Of a stretch of 64,000 bases of DNA, positions 29,077-37,803 are shown in pieces. The stretch comes from a bacterium. GTDB lineage: Bacteria; Vulcanimicrobiota; Vulcanimicrobiia; Vulcanimicrobiales; Vulcanimicrobiaceae. The first letter of the stretch is position 1, and each line of letters begins with the position of its first letter. The notes under the pieces are model-generated. The model did no database searches. It was given only the letters and a program-made list of their open reading frames with translations, and was not told the DNA's origin. Position numbers and translations under genes: made by a program. The stretch covers positions 1 through 64,000 of the forward strand of contig JAGWSR010000010.1 in the NCBI GenBank assembly GCA_028869385.1. The letters are read 5' to 3'.

Positions 29077-29793
29077 ATGCGTCTGCCACTTTTCTTGACG
29101 CTCGTCGCCTCGTCCGTGCTCGCCGCAAGTTGCGGCGGAGGCGGCACGAGCACCCCGCCGACGACGCAGCCGACCACGACGACGACGTCGACGCCGACGA
29201 CCAATCCGAGCTCGACGCCGACGACCAATCCCACCGGCAGCCCGAGCACCAGCCCGAGCGCGAGCCCGAGCGCGAGCCCCAGCGCATCGCCCGCGGCGTT
29301 CACCGGGGGAACGCAGACGATCTCCGTGACCTCGAGCGGCGGGACGTTCACGATCTCGCCGGCCGACAACACCTACTCCGGAACCGTTGCGTGGGGTGCG
29401 AACAACGCGGCGAGTGCGTTCAACTTCACGCTATCGTGGGCCACGCTCGCACAGATTAATGGAACGTTCGCGCCGGGCGCGCTCACGCCGTCCATCGGCA
29501 CGGCGCTGCTCTACCTCGACCTCAACAGCGCCGCGACCGTCACATTCACGCAGACGCCGGCGATGACGGTCAACACGACCGGGAGCTTCCCGGGAACGGC
29601 GTGCGGATTCGCGGTGTACAGTTCGCCGAACGGCAGCAACACGAAGGCGTGGACGAGCATGACCTCGCTCGGCATCTCCGAGGTCGCTCCGTCGGGCGGC
29701 TCGTTCGCGGTTCCGGCGGTGACGCTCATCGCGCCGAATAGCGTGGACTTCACGGCATCGACCGACACCTACATCGCGCTCTACTGCCGCTAA
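29077..29793 (+). CDS. Lipoprotein with a Thr/Pro/Ser low-complexity linker
   Basis: 238 residues. AAGGAGG lies nine bases before the ATG. A lipobox-like sequence (VLAASC, Cys at about 19) ends the signal peptide. Residues 24-75 are a low-complexity linker of TPTTNPSS and SPSASPSA units. The remaining 160 residues are a strand-rich domain with ISVTSSGGTFTISPADN and end in a Cys. It is probably anchored on the outer surface with the linker as spacer. No family recognised. Confidence 0.72.
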   Translation: MRLPLFLTLVASSVLAASCGGGGTSTPPTTQPTTTTTSTPTTNPSSTPTTNPTGSPSTSPSASPSASPSASPAAFTGGTQTISVTSSGGTFTISPADNTYSGTVAWGANNAASAFNFTLSWATLAQINGTFAPGALTPSIGTALLYLDLNSAATVTFTQTPAMTVNTTGSFPGTACGFAVYSSPNGSNTKAWTSMTSLGISEVAPSGGSFAVPAVTLIAPNSVDFTASTDTYIALYCR

Positions 29794-29806
29794 CGTAACG
29801 CGGCGC

Positions 29807-29842
29807 GCTTCCGGCGGCAAGCGATTGAATGCCGCCGGAAGC
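29807..29842. terminator. 13-bp stem-loop between lipoprotein and MscS genes
   Basis: GCTTCCGGCGGCA and its exact complement TGCCGCCGGAAGC flank a 10-base loop, 14 bases after the lipoprotein stop. No U-tract follows, so it may be a weak or factor-dependent terminator, or an mRNA 3'-end stabiliser. Confidence 0.5.
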
Positions 29843-29857
29843 GGGTAGAGCTTAGGC

Positions 29858-30952
29858 ATGCACCTGGGCAGCCTTCAAGCGATCGCGATCGATCTGTTCG
29901 CGATGAATTCTGTATTGCAGCTCTCGCTCGCCGCGTGCACGCTCCTCGTCGGCACCGTCGCCGCGCTCTTGCTCGTGCGCGGACCGTTCGTCACTTGGCT
30001 CGACGCGCGCATCGAAAGCCGCGGCGAGGCGGCGCGACTCGAGCGCGTCGTAGCCGCGCACGCTCGGCCCACGATCGTGCCGCTCCTCGCGGTACTCGCG
30101 CTCTCCGCATCGCTGCGTCTCCTCGATCTTCCCTCACCGCTCGAGCACGTGATCGGCGCGATCGTCGAGACGGCGATCCTCTTCGCGATCGTTCGCATCG
30201 TCTCGTCGCTGGTCTCCGCCGCTGCGGGGCGCCTGCACGCGCTCGTACCGATCGTGCAGGTGACGATCTGGCTGATCGCTTGCGTGGTCTTGCTCGAAAA
30301 CTTCGGGGTGCGTATCTCGACGCTCGTCGCCGGGCTCGGGATCGGCGGCGTCGCCGTCGCACTCGGCGCGCAAGCCGTGCTCAAGGATGCTTTCGCCTAC
30401 GTGGCGATCGTCGTGGACCGCCCGTTCGAGATCGGGGATTTCATCTTGTCGGGCACCGTGCTCGGATCAATCGAACAGGTCGGCATCAAAACGACGCGCA
30501 TCCGTAGCCTCTCGGGCGAACAGCTCGTCTTAGCGAACGCCACGCTGACCGATCAACTCGTGCATAACTTCAAGCGCATGCACGAACGTCGAGTACAGTT
30601 TCGGTTCGGCGTGATCTACGATACGCCGAACGAAATCCTGCGCGCGATTCCCGGTCGCATTCGCGAGGCGATCGAAACACTGGCCGATACCCGCTTCGAG
30701 CGAGCCCACTTCGTCGAGTTCGGCGCGTCGAGCCTCGATTTCGAAGTCGCCTATTACGTGCTCTCGCCGGACTACGCGCTCTACATGGACATTCAGCAAG
30801 AGATCAACCTGCGTATCAAGGAGATCGTGGTGTCGGCGGGATCGGACTTCGCGTTCCCCTCACTCACGCTCTATCCGAACGGCAACGGCGCGCAATCGAT
30901 TCGCGCGTCGGATCAGGGGCTCACGCTCTCCCACGCGCCCGCGCCGACGTAA
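29858..30952 (+). CDS. Small-conductance mechanosensitive channel (MscS family)
   Basis: 364 residues. N-terminal helices at about 20-45, 75-95 and 100-120, then the pore-lining helix and beta domain: LVAGLGIGGVAVALGAQAVLKD, VVDRPFEIGDFI, TTRIRSLSGEQLVLANA. It acts in the inner membrane as an osmotic release valve. It is longer than E. coli MscS (286) because of an extra N-terminal helix and a 30-residue tail. Its 3' end overlaps the convergent dabA gene by 40 bases. Confidence 0.9.
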   Translation: MHLGSLQAIAIDLFAMNSVLQLSLAACTLLVGTVAALLLVRGPFVTWLDARIESRGEAARLERVVAAHARPTIVPLLAVLALSASLRLLDLPSPLEHVIGAIVETAILFAIVRIVSSLVSAAAGRLHALVPIVQVTIWLIACVVLLENFGVRISTLVAGLGIGGVAVALGAQAVLKDAFAYVAIVVDRPFEIGDFILSGTVLGSIEQVGIKTTRIRSLSGEQLVLANATLTDQLVHNFKRMHERRVQFRFGVIYDTPNEILRAIPGRIREAIETLADTRFERAHFVEFGASSLDFEVAYYVLSPDYALYMDIQQEINLRIKEIVVSAGSDFAFPSLTLYPNGNGAQSIRASDQGLTLSHAPAPT

Positions 30953-33366
30953 CGATGCGTAACGCCCTCGGGCCCGAGGCGAAAGAGATGAACCCAGCGA
31001 TTGTCGAGCAGGTCGCGCACCGCGGCGTGCGCGGAGATCGCACGCGAGAGCGCATCGAGCGGAGCCTCCACGAACGCATTGAGGCGCAGCGGCTCGTGCA
31101 CGAATTCCGCGCCGTCGTGCAGCGATTGCATCGGTAGCCCCGTCCGCAGATCTCCCCCGTTGCCTTCGAGCACGCCGAAGGCGCCGACGACGTTGTGCAG
31201 CACCTTGTTTCCGCTGCCGAAGACGCGATTGTTTACGGTGGAGCCGAAGTACTGCAGGTTGATCCAACTCGCGACGACGAGCGGCGCGGTGAGAATCGCT
31301 TCGAGCACGCGTCCGTCGGCATCGTTCGCGCTGTCGTACTCGTGAAGAAACGCGCGCCCCTCCAGGTCGAGTCCGCGCGTTCGAGCGCGCGGCGCGACGA
31401 CGAGCGCGGCATTGCCCGCAAGACCCCATTCCGGGCGCACCTGCGACCAATCGCGCGCACGCTGTGAGAGTTCGCTCGCGGCACGCGCGCCGAGTTTTGC
31501 CGCGCGCTCGGCGCGCGCTGCCGCGCCCGCTTCGCGCAAGGCACGGCGTAGGTCGTCGAGGGTCTCGTCGCTCTCCGCCGTGTCGAAGAGACGCACCTCG
31601 TCGGTCGTGGTATCGTGCAGCGCTGCGACGAAGCGCGTGTAATCGGGAATCGCGATCCCGCGCTCGCGCAATTCGGCACGCACGCCCGGATCGTTGAGCA
31701 CCATCGCCGCCACGCGTGCGTTGGCTTCGCCGCTATGCCCGCCGCACGCGCCGCAGTCGAGGCCGGAGGCGTACGGGTTATTCACGCTCCTGCTGCCGTG
31801 ACCGACGAAGAGCACGGTCGGCGCGAAGCCGTCGACGAGCGACATGCCGCGAAGCGCCGATTCGGCGAGATCGACGAACGCCGCGGGATCGATCGCCGGA
31901 GCGAGGTGATCGCGAACGGCCGGATCGAGCCCGTCGGATGCCCCATCGCGAACCGGTCGCGTGAGCGCGAGCGCATCGCTCGCGAGTTTGAGTCCCGAGA
32001 GGAGCCCAGCGGTTTCGACGAAGACGAACGACGAGACCGCGGCGCTGCGAAACGCCTTCCACGCCTTGGCGGCGCGGCGACGCAGGCGCCGCAGCGAGAG
32101 CACGCGCTCGTTCTCCTCGGGTGAAGCTCCCGCCACGGCTTCGTGCACCACGTGCGACGGCAGGATCAACGCCGGACACTGCGCACCGCCGCGATGCTGG
32201 CCGATCCGCACGTACTCGATCGGAAAGCCGAAGAACCCGGCAAAGCCGAGCGTCTGCACGTTGGGATCCGCCGCTTCGAGCGCGCGCCGAAAGATCTCCG
32301 ACCGGACGTCGATGCAGAACACGGCCTGCACGCGCGGCGCCGACGGCGTCGGTGTCGGCGCGGCTCCGAGGCGCCCGATAAAGCGCCGCGCAAAGGCTCG
32401 TTCGTAGGCTTCGTGCGCGACGATGTCGAGCGCGAGATCCGGATCGCCGCCGAGCCGGTCGTCGCGCGGTTCGAGCGCCGCGCGCTGCATCGCGCGGTTC
32501 CATTCGAGCGCGAACGCGTCGTCGCGGTGCTGCGCGAAGAGCGCGTAGCCGAAGCTCAGGCGAATCGCGAGCAGATCGACGATCGCGTCGTCGCTCTCGC
32601 CCTGCAATTCGCGCTCCCACTGTAGATAGCGCGCGTGCGACGCCCAACCGCCGATGCTCGCGAGCGCTTGATGCAGGTAGTCCGCGAGGGCGCGTTCGGG
32701 AACGCCCTGCGCGTCGGCGATGGCGGCGATCGCGTCGTACGGATCGTCGGGAAGCGCACCCACGATCGCGCGAAAATCGGGAACGCCGTGTACCTCGGGA
32801 TTCCGGTCGTAGCGCATCGCCTCGCGCCACGCCGCATAGGGTCGCAGCCCTCGCCACGGCAGGCGCCACGCCGACTGCCCGTCGTCGAAATACGCCGCGA
32901 GAAACTTCGAGATATCGTCCACCATGAAGGCCGTGCCCGAGCGAATGCGATCGCCCGAGGCGAGCGAGTCGAGCACCTCGCTGACCGTCGGTACGCGCGC
33001 CGCGAGCGCACCCGCGTCGGAGCGCTCCTCGTGAAGCGCCGCCCGAACGTCATCGACCGTCGTCGGCGCGTTCCAGCGCCACGAGGCCGCGAGCGCGAGC
33101 GCATCTTCGACGTCGCGCGTCTCGACCGCACCGCTCGCGATCGCCTCGCGGTAGAACGCGCGCGGCATCAGCATCTCGACGCGCGCGACGCGTCGCAGCA
33201 GCGCGCACGTGGCATGAAACGAACGATCGGTGAACCCGAGAAACGGATTGACCGCGACGAAGTGCTTGAGCGGCCAGAGCGGTGCGATGCGCCGCGACGC
33301 CTCGGCGATCGCCGCTTCGAGTGCGACGCCCCGCCGCGCGTGCGGTTCGCCTGCGTGCACCGCCAT
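30913..33366 (-). CDS. dabA: DabA, inorganic carbon pump subunit (DUF2309)
   Basis: 817 residues. It has the zinc-site residues of DabA: VFCIDVRSE (Cys and Asp near residues 350-352) and VGHGSRSVNNPYASGLDCGACGG (His near 522 and a Cys in the cluster), at positions close to those known for Halothiobacillus DabA. The N-terminus has PLKHFVAVNPFLGF typical of the family. DabA, with DabB, takes up CO2 and traps it as bicarbonate, driven by ion flow. The start ATG shares one base with the dabB stop. Confidence 0.93.
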   Translation of the reverse strand: MAVHAGEPHARRGVALEAAIAEASRRIAPLWPLKHFVAVNPFLGFTDRSFHATCALLRRVARVEMLMPRAFYREAIASGAVETRDVEDALALAASWRWNAPTTVDDVRAALHEERSDAGALAARVPTVSEVLDSLASGDRIRSGTAFMVDDISKFLAAYFDDGQSAWRLPWRGLRPYAAWREAMRYDRNPEVHGVPDFRAIVGALPDDPYDAIAAIADAQGVPERALADYLHQALASIGGWASHARYLQWERELQGESDDAIVDLLAIRLSFGYALFAQHRDDAFALEWNRAMQRAALEPRDDRLGGDPDLALDIVAHEAYERAFARRFIGRLGAAPTPTPSAPRVQAVFCIDVRSEIFRRALEAADPNVQTLGFAGFFGFPIEYVRIGQHRGGAQCPALILPSHVVHEAVAGASPEENERVLSLRRLRRRAAKAWKAFRSAAVSSFVFVETAGLLSGLKLASDALALTRPVRDGASDGLDPAVRDHLAPAIDPAAFVDLAESALRGMSLVDGFAPTVLFVGHGSRSVNNPYASGLDCGACGGHSGEANARVAAMVLNDPGVRAELRERGIAIPDYTRFVAALHDTTTDEVRLFDTAESDETLDDLRRALREAGAAARAERAAKLGARAASELSQRARDWSQVRPEWGLAGNAALVVAPRARTRGLDLEGRAFLHEYDSANDADGRVLEAILTAPLVVASWINLQYFGSTVNNRVFGSGNKVLHNVVGAFGVLEGNGGDLRTGLPMQSLHDGAEFVHEPLRLNAFVEAPLDALSRAISAHAAVRDLLDNRWVHLFRLGPEGVTHRYVGAGAWESVSP

Positions 33367-34937
33367 CAACGCTCCTCCGTGAGCGTGCGTCCGGCGTCGG
33401 GCCATGCGCGCAAGAGCAGACGATTTGCAAGGGTGTTGACGTAGAGGCCGTTCGCGATCCAGACGTACGCGCGCCGCCAACGCAAGGTTCCGCCGTTGCC
33501 CGGAAGTAGGCTCTGCACGTAGGTCACGACGGCGAAGCACGCGACGACGCCGACCGCGATCCATGCGGCGAGCGGCCCGTGCAGCAGCGCGTCGTGCGGC
33601 AGCGAGCCCGCGAAGATGCGCTGCGAACCGACCTGGAGGGCGACGTAGGCGAGCGCGACGAGCGCCGACCAACCCAGCGTCGTCGCGAGCACGTATGGAT
33701 TCGGGCGCTCGTCGAGACCGCTTGCGATGAGGGTGATCACGCCGAGCGAGGCGACGATGCCGAGCGCGAAGAGCCCCGGTTGCGCGAAGGGTGAGACGCG
33801 GAACACGAAGGCAAGCGAAGCCAGCACCGCGCCCACACCCGAAGCGACGACGAGACGGCGCGCGCGATTCGGCGCGCCGGCCGGTCCCGGCGTCCATGCG
33901 GTGCGCGTGATGTCGATGACGCTGCCGGAGCTCAAGAACGCGTGCGCTTTGTAGAACGAGTGCGCGACGATGTGCAGCAACGCGGCCGGGAATGCGCCGA
34001 GGCCGCATTCGAGCATCATGAAGCCCATCTGCGCGATCGTCGAGTACGCGAGCGCGACCTTGATCGACGTTTGGGTGAGCATGACGACCGATCCGAAGAG
34101 CGCGGTGCACGCGCCGACGATCGCGAGCACTTCGAGTGCGGCAAACGCATGCATCTCGAGCGTCGCGAAGCGCAGCACGAGAAAGCCGCCGGCGTTCACG
34201 ATGCCGGCGTGCAGTAATGCGGAGACCGGCGTAGGCGCCTCCATCACCTCGGTGAGCCACCCGTGCAGCGGAAACTGCGCCGACTGCAGCATCGCCGCGA
34301 CGACGATGCAGAGCGCGACGACATGGAACGACGGTGAGAGCGCGCCGTCGCGCACGGCGGCGAAGATCGCCGAGTAATCGAGCGTGTGCAACTGCGCGTA
34401 GATCAGGAGCGCGGCGACCAGCAAGAACGCTTCGCCGATGCGCGCGATCACGAAGCGCTTCCGCGCGGCGAGCACCGCGAACGGACGCTCGGCGTAAAAG
34501 CGCAGCAAGCCGTCGAGCGCGAGGCTCATGGCGATCCAGCTGAGGACGAGGACGGCGACGTTGCCGGAGAGGACGATCACCAAGACCGACGCCACGGTCG
34601 CGGCGAGCAGGCGCATGAAGCGAAGGCGCCCCGCATCGCCCTCGAGGTACGTGATGCTGAACGCGATGACGATCAAGCCGATGAAGGCGACCAGCGCGTC
34701 CATGGTGACCGAGAGCGGATCGAGGTAGACCGAGAGTCCGATGCCCGCCATGCCGAGCGTGCCGCTTTGAATCGGCCCAAGACATGCGACCGCGACCGCG
34801 GCGGCGAGGGCGGTCGCGAGCGCGAGCGCGCCGGCTGCCCGAAAGCGCCCGAGCGATCCCGAAGGCGAGGCGCTCGCGGCTGCGAGCGCGGCGGGACCAA
34901 GGAGCGCGAGCCAGGCGGGCAAGTGCGTCACCATCAT
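33366..34937 (-). CDS. dabB: DabB, NuoL-like membrane subunit of the inorganic carbon pump
   Basis: 523 residues with about 14 hydrophobic helices. NuoL/MrpA-type features: QSAQFPLHGWLTEVMEAPTPVSALLHAGIVNAGG and AYSTIAQMGFMMLECG, with the conserved Lys/His/Glu of ion-translocating antiporter subunits. In this setting next to dabA it is the proton- or sodium-coupling subunit rather than part of complex I. Two ATGs lie side by side at the start (34937 and 34934). Confidence 0.9.
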   Translation of the reverse strand: MMVTHLPAWLALLGPAALAAASASPSGSLGRFRAAGALALATALAAAVAVACLGPIQSGTLGMAGIGLSVYLDPLSVTMDALVAFIGLIVIAFSITYLEGDAGRLRFMRLLAATVASVLVIVLSGNVAVLVLSWIAMSLALDGLLRFYAERPFAVLAARKRFVIARIGEAFLLVAALLIYAQLHTLDYSAIFAAVRDGALSPSFHVVALCIVVAAMLQSAQFPLHGWLTEVMEAPTPVSALLHAGIVNAGGFLVLRFATLEMHAFAALEVLAIVGACTALFGSVVMLTQTSIKVALAYSTIAQMGFMMLECGLGAFPAALLHIVAHSFYKAHAFLSSGSVIDITRTAWTPGPAGAPNRARRLVVASGVGAVLASLAFVFRVSPFAQPGLFALGIVASLGVITLIASGLDERPNPYVLATTLGWSALVALAYVALQVGSQRIFAGSLPHDALLHGPLAAWIAVGVVACFAVVTYVQSLLPGNGGTLRWRRAYVWIANGLYVNTLANRLLLRAWPDAGRTLTEER

Positions 34938-35070
34938 CGGCTAGCGCACGTCGACCCTGGAATACATGATTTCCATTTCATGCATTGTAAAGCATAGTTC
35001 CTGATCTGTCGAGCCCCGGGTCACCGCCCTCTGCAGCCGGGAACGAGCTTCGCGCAGCGAACGCAGCGGC

Positions 35071-35601
35071 ATGAACAAGTATGCCGGGTTCTTCAAGAGC
35101 TTTGCCTTTGCTTCGGCGCTCGTCGCGATGACGGCCACCGCCGGCGTCGCGAGCGAATCGGAGCGCGGCGTTACGCACCTGACCCTCATCCAATCGAAGC
35201 CCGAGATGCACAGCAACGCCGCGAATGTGAGCCATCCGCGAGACGGCGATAGTACGACCTTCTACGGCACGCTGAGCGAAAACGGCAAACCGGTCGGGTA
35301 CATCGCGCTCGTCAAAGTGCAAGTTCGCAATCCCAGCGATCCCGGCGCAAGCACGATGCTCACGAAGGGCGAGGTATTGCGCATGGCTACGATCACGTAC
35401 GAGCTGGGCGGCAACAATACGATCGTCGCCAGCGGCGTTACGGTCGACGCACTCGATGGCATGGTGCCGCGGATGCCGGAAGTTCGAGCCATCGTCGGCG
35501 GTACCGGCAAATATGAATTTGCAACCGGCCAGGTCATCACGACGCGCGAGCCCGACGGCACCTACCGTCACGAGCTCGAATTCCGCATCGCCAAACCGTA
35601 G
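35071..35601 (+). CDS. Secreted allene-oxide-cyclase-like barrel protein
   Basis: 176 residues. A signal peptide (FAFASALVAMTATAGVAS) is followed by a strand-rich domain with FYGTLSENGKPVGYIALV and a closing AIVGGTGKYEFATGQVITT...TYRHELEFRI, which is the recurrent end of allene oxide cyclase/dirigent-like eight-stranded barrels. In bacteria such barrels are secreted and mostly uncharacterised; binding of a small hydrophobic ligand is plausible. It is the last ordinary chromosomal gene before the tRNA-remnant region. Confidence 0.7.
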   Translation: MNKYAGFFKSFAFASALVAMTATAGVASESERGVTHLTLIQSKPEMHSNAANVSHPRDGDSTTFYGTLSENGKPVGYIALVKVQVRNPSDPGASTMLTKGEVLRMATITYELGGNNTIVASGVTVDALDGMVPRMPEVRAIVGGTGKYEFATGQVITTREPDGTYRHELEFRIAKP

Positions 35602-35605
35602 CCGC

Positions 35606-35628
35606 CCTTCGACAGGCTCAGGGTGACA
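35606..35628. repeat. REP-like intergenic palindrome, copy 1
   Basis: CCCTTCGACAGGCTCAGGGT with GAC after it: the outer bases CCCT and AGGG pair. Elements of this kind are common dispersed intergenic repeats in GC-rich genomes. A longer relative with a bigger loop lies at 35725-35762. Confidence 0.55.
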
Positions 35629-35656
35629 GGTCGAGTCCGCGTGCTATTCGATGTGA

Positions 35657-35702
35657 TGAAAAAAGGAGAGGCGCCCCGTTCGGGACGCCTCTCCTTTTTT
35701 CA
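35657..35702. terminator. Bidirectional terminator after tRNA-Asn remnant 1
   Basis: A 17-bp perfect stem (TGAAAAAAGGAGAGGCG paired with its complement) is extended by CCC/GGG around a GTTC loop, with A and T runs at either foot. It can stop transcription in both directions. On the minus strand it stands directly downstream of the tRNA 3' fragment, where a tRNA terminator belongs. Confidence 0.8.
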
Positions 35703-35723
35703 TGGCTCCGGATGCTGGACTCG
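35701..35723 (-). pseudogene. tRNA-Asn 3' end remnant 1 (acceptor and part of T-arm)
   Basis: Read on the minus strand this is CGAGTCCAGCATCCGGAGCC plus A, that is part of the T-loop, the T-stem 3' strand, the acceptor 3' strand and encoded CCA. Identity with the other copies stops inside the T-loop. There is no 5' half. It is one of four such fragments in the window. Confidence 0.75.
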
Positions 35724-35724
35724 C

Positions 35725-35762
35725 CCTTCGACTGCGCGCCTTCGGCGCTTCGCTCAGGGTGA
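35725..35762. repeat. REP-like intergenic palindrome, copy 2
   Basis: Starts CCCTTCGACTGCGCGCC and ends GCTTCGCTCAGGGTGAC; same outer ends as copy 1 but with a longer internal stem (GCGCC-TTC-GGCGC). It lies between tRNA remnants 1 and 2. Confidence 0.5.
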
Positions 35763-35793
35763 CGGTTCTCGTCCCAGGCGTTACTCGAAAGCG

Positions 35794-35838
35794 ATAAAAT
35801 GAAAGAGCCACCCTGTTCGGGCGGCTCTCTCATTTTAT
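35794..35838. terminator. Terminator after tRNA-Asn remnant 2
   Basis: Stem-loop with ATAAAATGA and AGAGCC on the left and GGCTCT and TCATTTTAT on the right, around ACCCTGTTCGGGC, with one mismatched base in the stem. It abuts remnant 2 on its 3' side (minus strand). The sequence differs from the other tRNA-linked terminators. Confidence 0.75.
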
Positions 35839-35860
35839 GGCTCCGGATGCTGGACTCGAA
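35837..35860 (-). pseudogene. tRNA-Asn 3' end remnant 2
   Basis: The same acceptor/T-arm 3' strand as remnant 1, one or two bases longer into the T-loop (minus strand TTCGAGTCCAGCATCCGGAG then CCA). Further upstream on the minus strand the sequence does not fold into a T-stem partner, D-arm or 5' acceptor. Confidence 0.75.
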
Positions 35861-35933
35861 TGGGTTCACTGCGTGAACCCCCACCCTACGGGTGCCAGCT
35901 CCCGCTGGTTCTCTAAACCTGATATGCGAAACC

Positions 35934-35978
35934 ATGAAATAAAGAAGCCACCCCGTTGGGGCGGCTTCTTTATTTCAT
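35934..35978. terminator. Terminator after tRNA-Asn remnant 3
   Basis: ATGAAATAAAGAAGCC pairs perfectly with GGCTTCTTTATTTCAT (16 bp), with CCCC/GGGG above. The stem runs up to the CCA-coding end of remnant 3 on the minus strand. Confidence 0.8.
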
Positions 35979-36022
35979 GGCTCCGGATGCTGGACTCGAA
36001 CCAGCGACCCGCTGATTAACAG
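35976..36022 (-). repeat. Left attachment site: tRNA-Asn(GUU) 3' half, remnant 3
   Basis: 47 bases identical to 59058-59104. On the minus strand it reads from the anticodon loop CTGTTAA (anticodon GTT, Asn) through TCAGC, the T-arm GCTGG-TTCGAGT-CCAGC, the acceptor ATCCGGA, G and CCA. Four or five bases before the block can still pair as an anticodon stem (GCTGG with TCAGC), but there is no D-arm or 5' acceptor. Identity that begins at the anticodon loop is typical of tyrosine integrases that recombine in tRNA genes. I take it as the left end of the island. Confidence 0.82.
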
Positions 36023-36554
36023 CCAGCCGACAAGCGTACCGCCACGTACGCTCCATTGCTTCCCTATCACGTGATATCTGCTTAGATCGGAGGTCAGCGT
36101 AGCGTCCAATACCGCGAAAACACGTCTCGTTATCTGCGGAACGTGACACTTCCGTGACATCGCCCGATGTACGACATGTGACCAGTCCGTGTCGGCAGGG
36201 AATCGCTCCCCACCGCCTTCATGCCGAGCCCCCCACTGCATGGGAGCCGGCCTCGACTCGATCGTGAAGGTCCGCACCTGCATGCTCGCATCCAGGAAGG
36301 CCGCGCGGGCCGGAAGCCAGCGGGTGCGACGACCGCCAGATAGGCAAAACGGCCGTCGGCGCGGTCAACGCTAATTTGGGCGAACGAGCCAAGCGGCTTT
36401 CGTCGCCAAAGTAAAGTCCTCGACCTCCACCTGATCAAAGCGGACCTCGAGGCTCTCGCAGATTAGCGCGTAGAGCTCGATATCAAATGTCTCCATACGC
36501 GCAGCAGTGCCCAGGAAGAAGCCTGGATGGACACGCGAGGGCAAGGTTCCCAGC
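36023..36554. other. Left end of island, no convincing gene
   Basis: About 530 bases. The most credible fragment is a minus-strand frame ending at 36371, METFDIELYALICESLEVRF and onward (about 41 residues from 36496), which could be the tail of a decayed gene. Nothing else stands out on either strand. Confidence 0.3.
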
Positions 36555-37409
36555 TCACGCCCCCGGCGAGGTTTCTGATACACCCACGTCACCCTCATCA
36601 TCACGCTGATCAGGATGAAATTCGATCTTCAGCGGTAGATCCGTCATCGCATAATGTACAAACTGACGCCCGAGTTCTGAAAGCTCATATTCGTCATTTT
36701 CGTCAAAGGCAGATTCCATGATCTTGGCGCCCGAGACTCCGCTTGTGCTTCTTCTACCAGACGGCTTGGTCAGGAAATTCCCATCCGCATCTTTCGCACG
36801 ATGCTGCCTGATTATTCCGCCCATCGCGAGATCACGGATCAACAGGCGATACAACCCAGCTTCAGGTGAATCTTCTCGTACGGGCTCCTTGCCGATCTTC
36901 TTCCAGATGCCACCCCTCGTAATTCCAGCCGCGTTGTACACTGCGGCGATCACCTGGAAGTGCATTTCTGAGTAGCGTTTAAGCCAGTCGATAAACAAGC
37001 GAATTACATCATCGCTCGTAATGTTCGATGCGGCGGCGTTCGATAGAATATTTCGGATAAAGATTCGCTTGGACTCGCTTTCGGCGCCTGCCCACTCGCG
37101 AAAGGTCTTCTTTAGGAGCGATTGATATTCAGGACTCTCGATGCGCTCGTTTACTTTTTCATCGTGCATGTCGATGCGCGCCATGATCTCAAGAATGGTC
37201 TGCTCTTTCTCGCGCATTTCATCCTGGAGCATCTTGAGCCAGTGCTTGAAGAAGGCATTTACGCGCTCTTGTTCGTGTTCAGACCACGCGCCAGCCGCCG
37301 CGGAAAACAAACCACCAGCGAACGGAATCAGCCCCCCAATCGCCTGGAGAGCGCCGCGCGTGAACTTCGGCCCTTTTCCTTCCTCGGGCGGCTCTGGGTC
37401 TATTGACAC
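36555..37409 (-). CDS. Hypothetical protein, glycine-rich hydrophobic N-terminus plus helical region
   Basis: 284 residues. Near the start is a short hydrophobic Gly/Ala segment (GGLIPFAGGLFSAAAGAW) that could insert into a membrane, then a long charged helical region (HEQERVNAFFKHWLKMLQDE, KEQTILEIMARIDMHDEKVN) likely to form a coiled coil, then a globular C-terminal half ending acidic. I do not recognise the family. The position in a defence-rich island and a possible membrane segment make an effector role conceivable, but this is only a guess. Confidence 0.65.
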   Translation of the reverse strand: MSIDPEPPEEGKGPKFTRGALQAIGGLIPFAGGLFSAAAGAWSEHEQERVNAFFKHWLKMLQDEMREKEQTILEIMARIDMHDEKVNERIESPEYQSLLKKTFREWAGAESESKRIFIRNILSNAAASNITSDDVIRLFIDWLKRYSEMHFQVIAAVYNAAGITRGGIWKKIGKEPVREDSPEAGLYRLLIRDLAMGGIIRQHRAKDADGNFLTKPSGRRSTSGVSGAKIMESAFDENDEYELSELGRQFVHYAMTDLPLKIEFHPDQRDDEGDVGVSETSPGA

Positions 37410-37424
37410 GAGGTCATTCTGCCG

Positions 37425-37676
37425 TTAGAAAATTCCGCTCTCATCTCGTTTGATCGTTCGTCGGCGTACTTGTGCCCCCGTAAATTCGATCGATTCGCCT
37501 TGCTCGTTGCGAACGGTGAACACTTTCCCCGTTTTACGATCGGGGTCCGTGGTGAAATCTGATATGGCGTTCTCTGCGCTTTCACGAGAGGAGAATGATA
37601 GGCGCTCCGCGACCTCTTTCTTGCCGGTCGCGTCCAGAAAGTACATGGTCAAGACCCATTTCTCTGCTGACTCCAT
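37425..37676 (-). CDS. Small hypothetical protein
   Basis: 83 residues from ATG 37676 (MESAEKWVLTMYFLD). It has strand-like hydrophobic stretches and KVFTVRNEQGESIEFTGAQV, compatible with a small alpha/beta or SH3-like fold. It lies 15 bases upstream of the 284-residue gene on the same strand and may be co-transcribed. No family recognised. Confidence 0.55.
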   Translation of the reverse strand: MESAEKWVLTMYFLDATGKKEVAERLSFSSRESAENAISDFTTDPDRKTGKVFTVRNEQGESIEFTGAQVRRRTIKRDESGIF

Positions 37677-37803
37677 GAAGCGTGGGTTCGCTCTGCGGCG
37701 ATGTCTACCCGCACCACGTAATGGCCCAAAAGTCCCAAGTACTCCGCCTCGCAGCGGTCCCGACAGCCGGTCACGATGGTTATGATCCGAGACACATCGG
37801 GAG

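Noticed and set aside
35976-36022. tRNA interrupted by a group I intron in the anticodon loop
   Set aside because: The break is at the anticodon loop, but no group I core or 5' exon is seen within a plausible distance, and the same 3' block recurs at 59058; an att site explains both.
35701-36022. A short CRISPR array
   Set aside because: Three repeats about 140 bases apart with differing lengths and attached terminators do not match repeat-spacer geometry, and no cas genes are present.
35976-36075. An intact tRNA-Asn gene at the left attachment site
   Set aside because: The 3' half folds well, but upstream on the minus strand there is no 4-bp D-stem at the correct distance and no 5' acceptor strand pairing with ATCCGGA.
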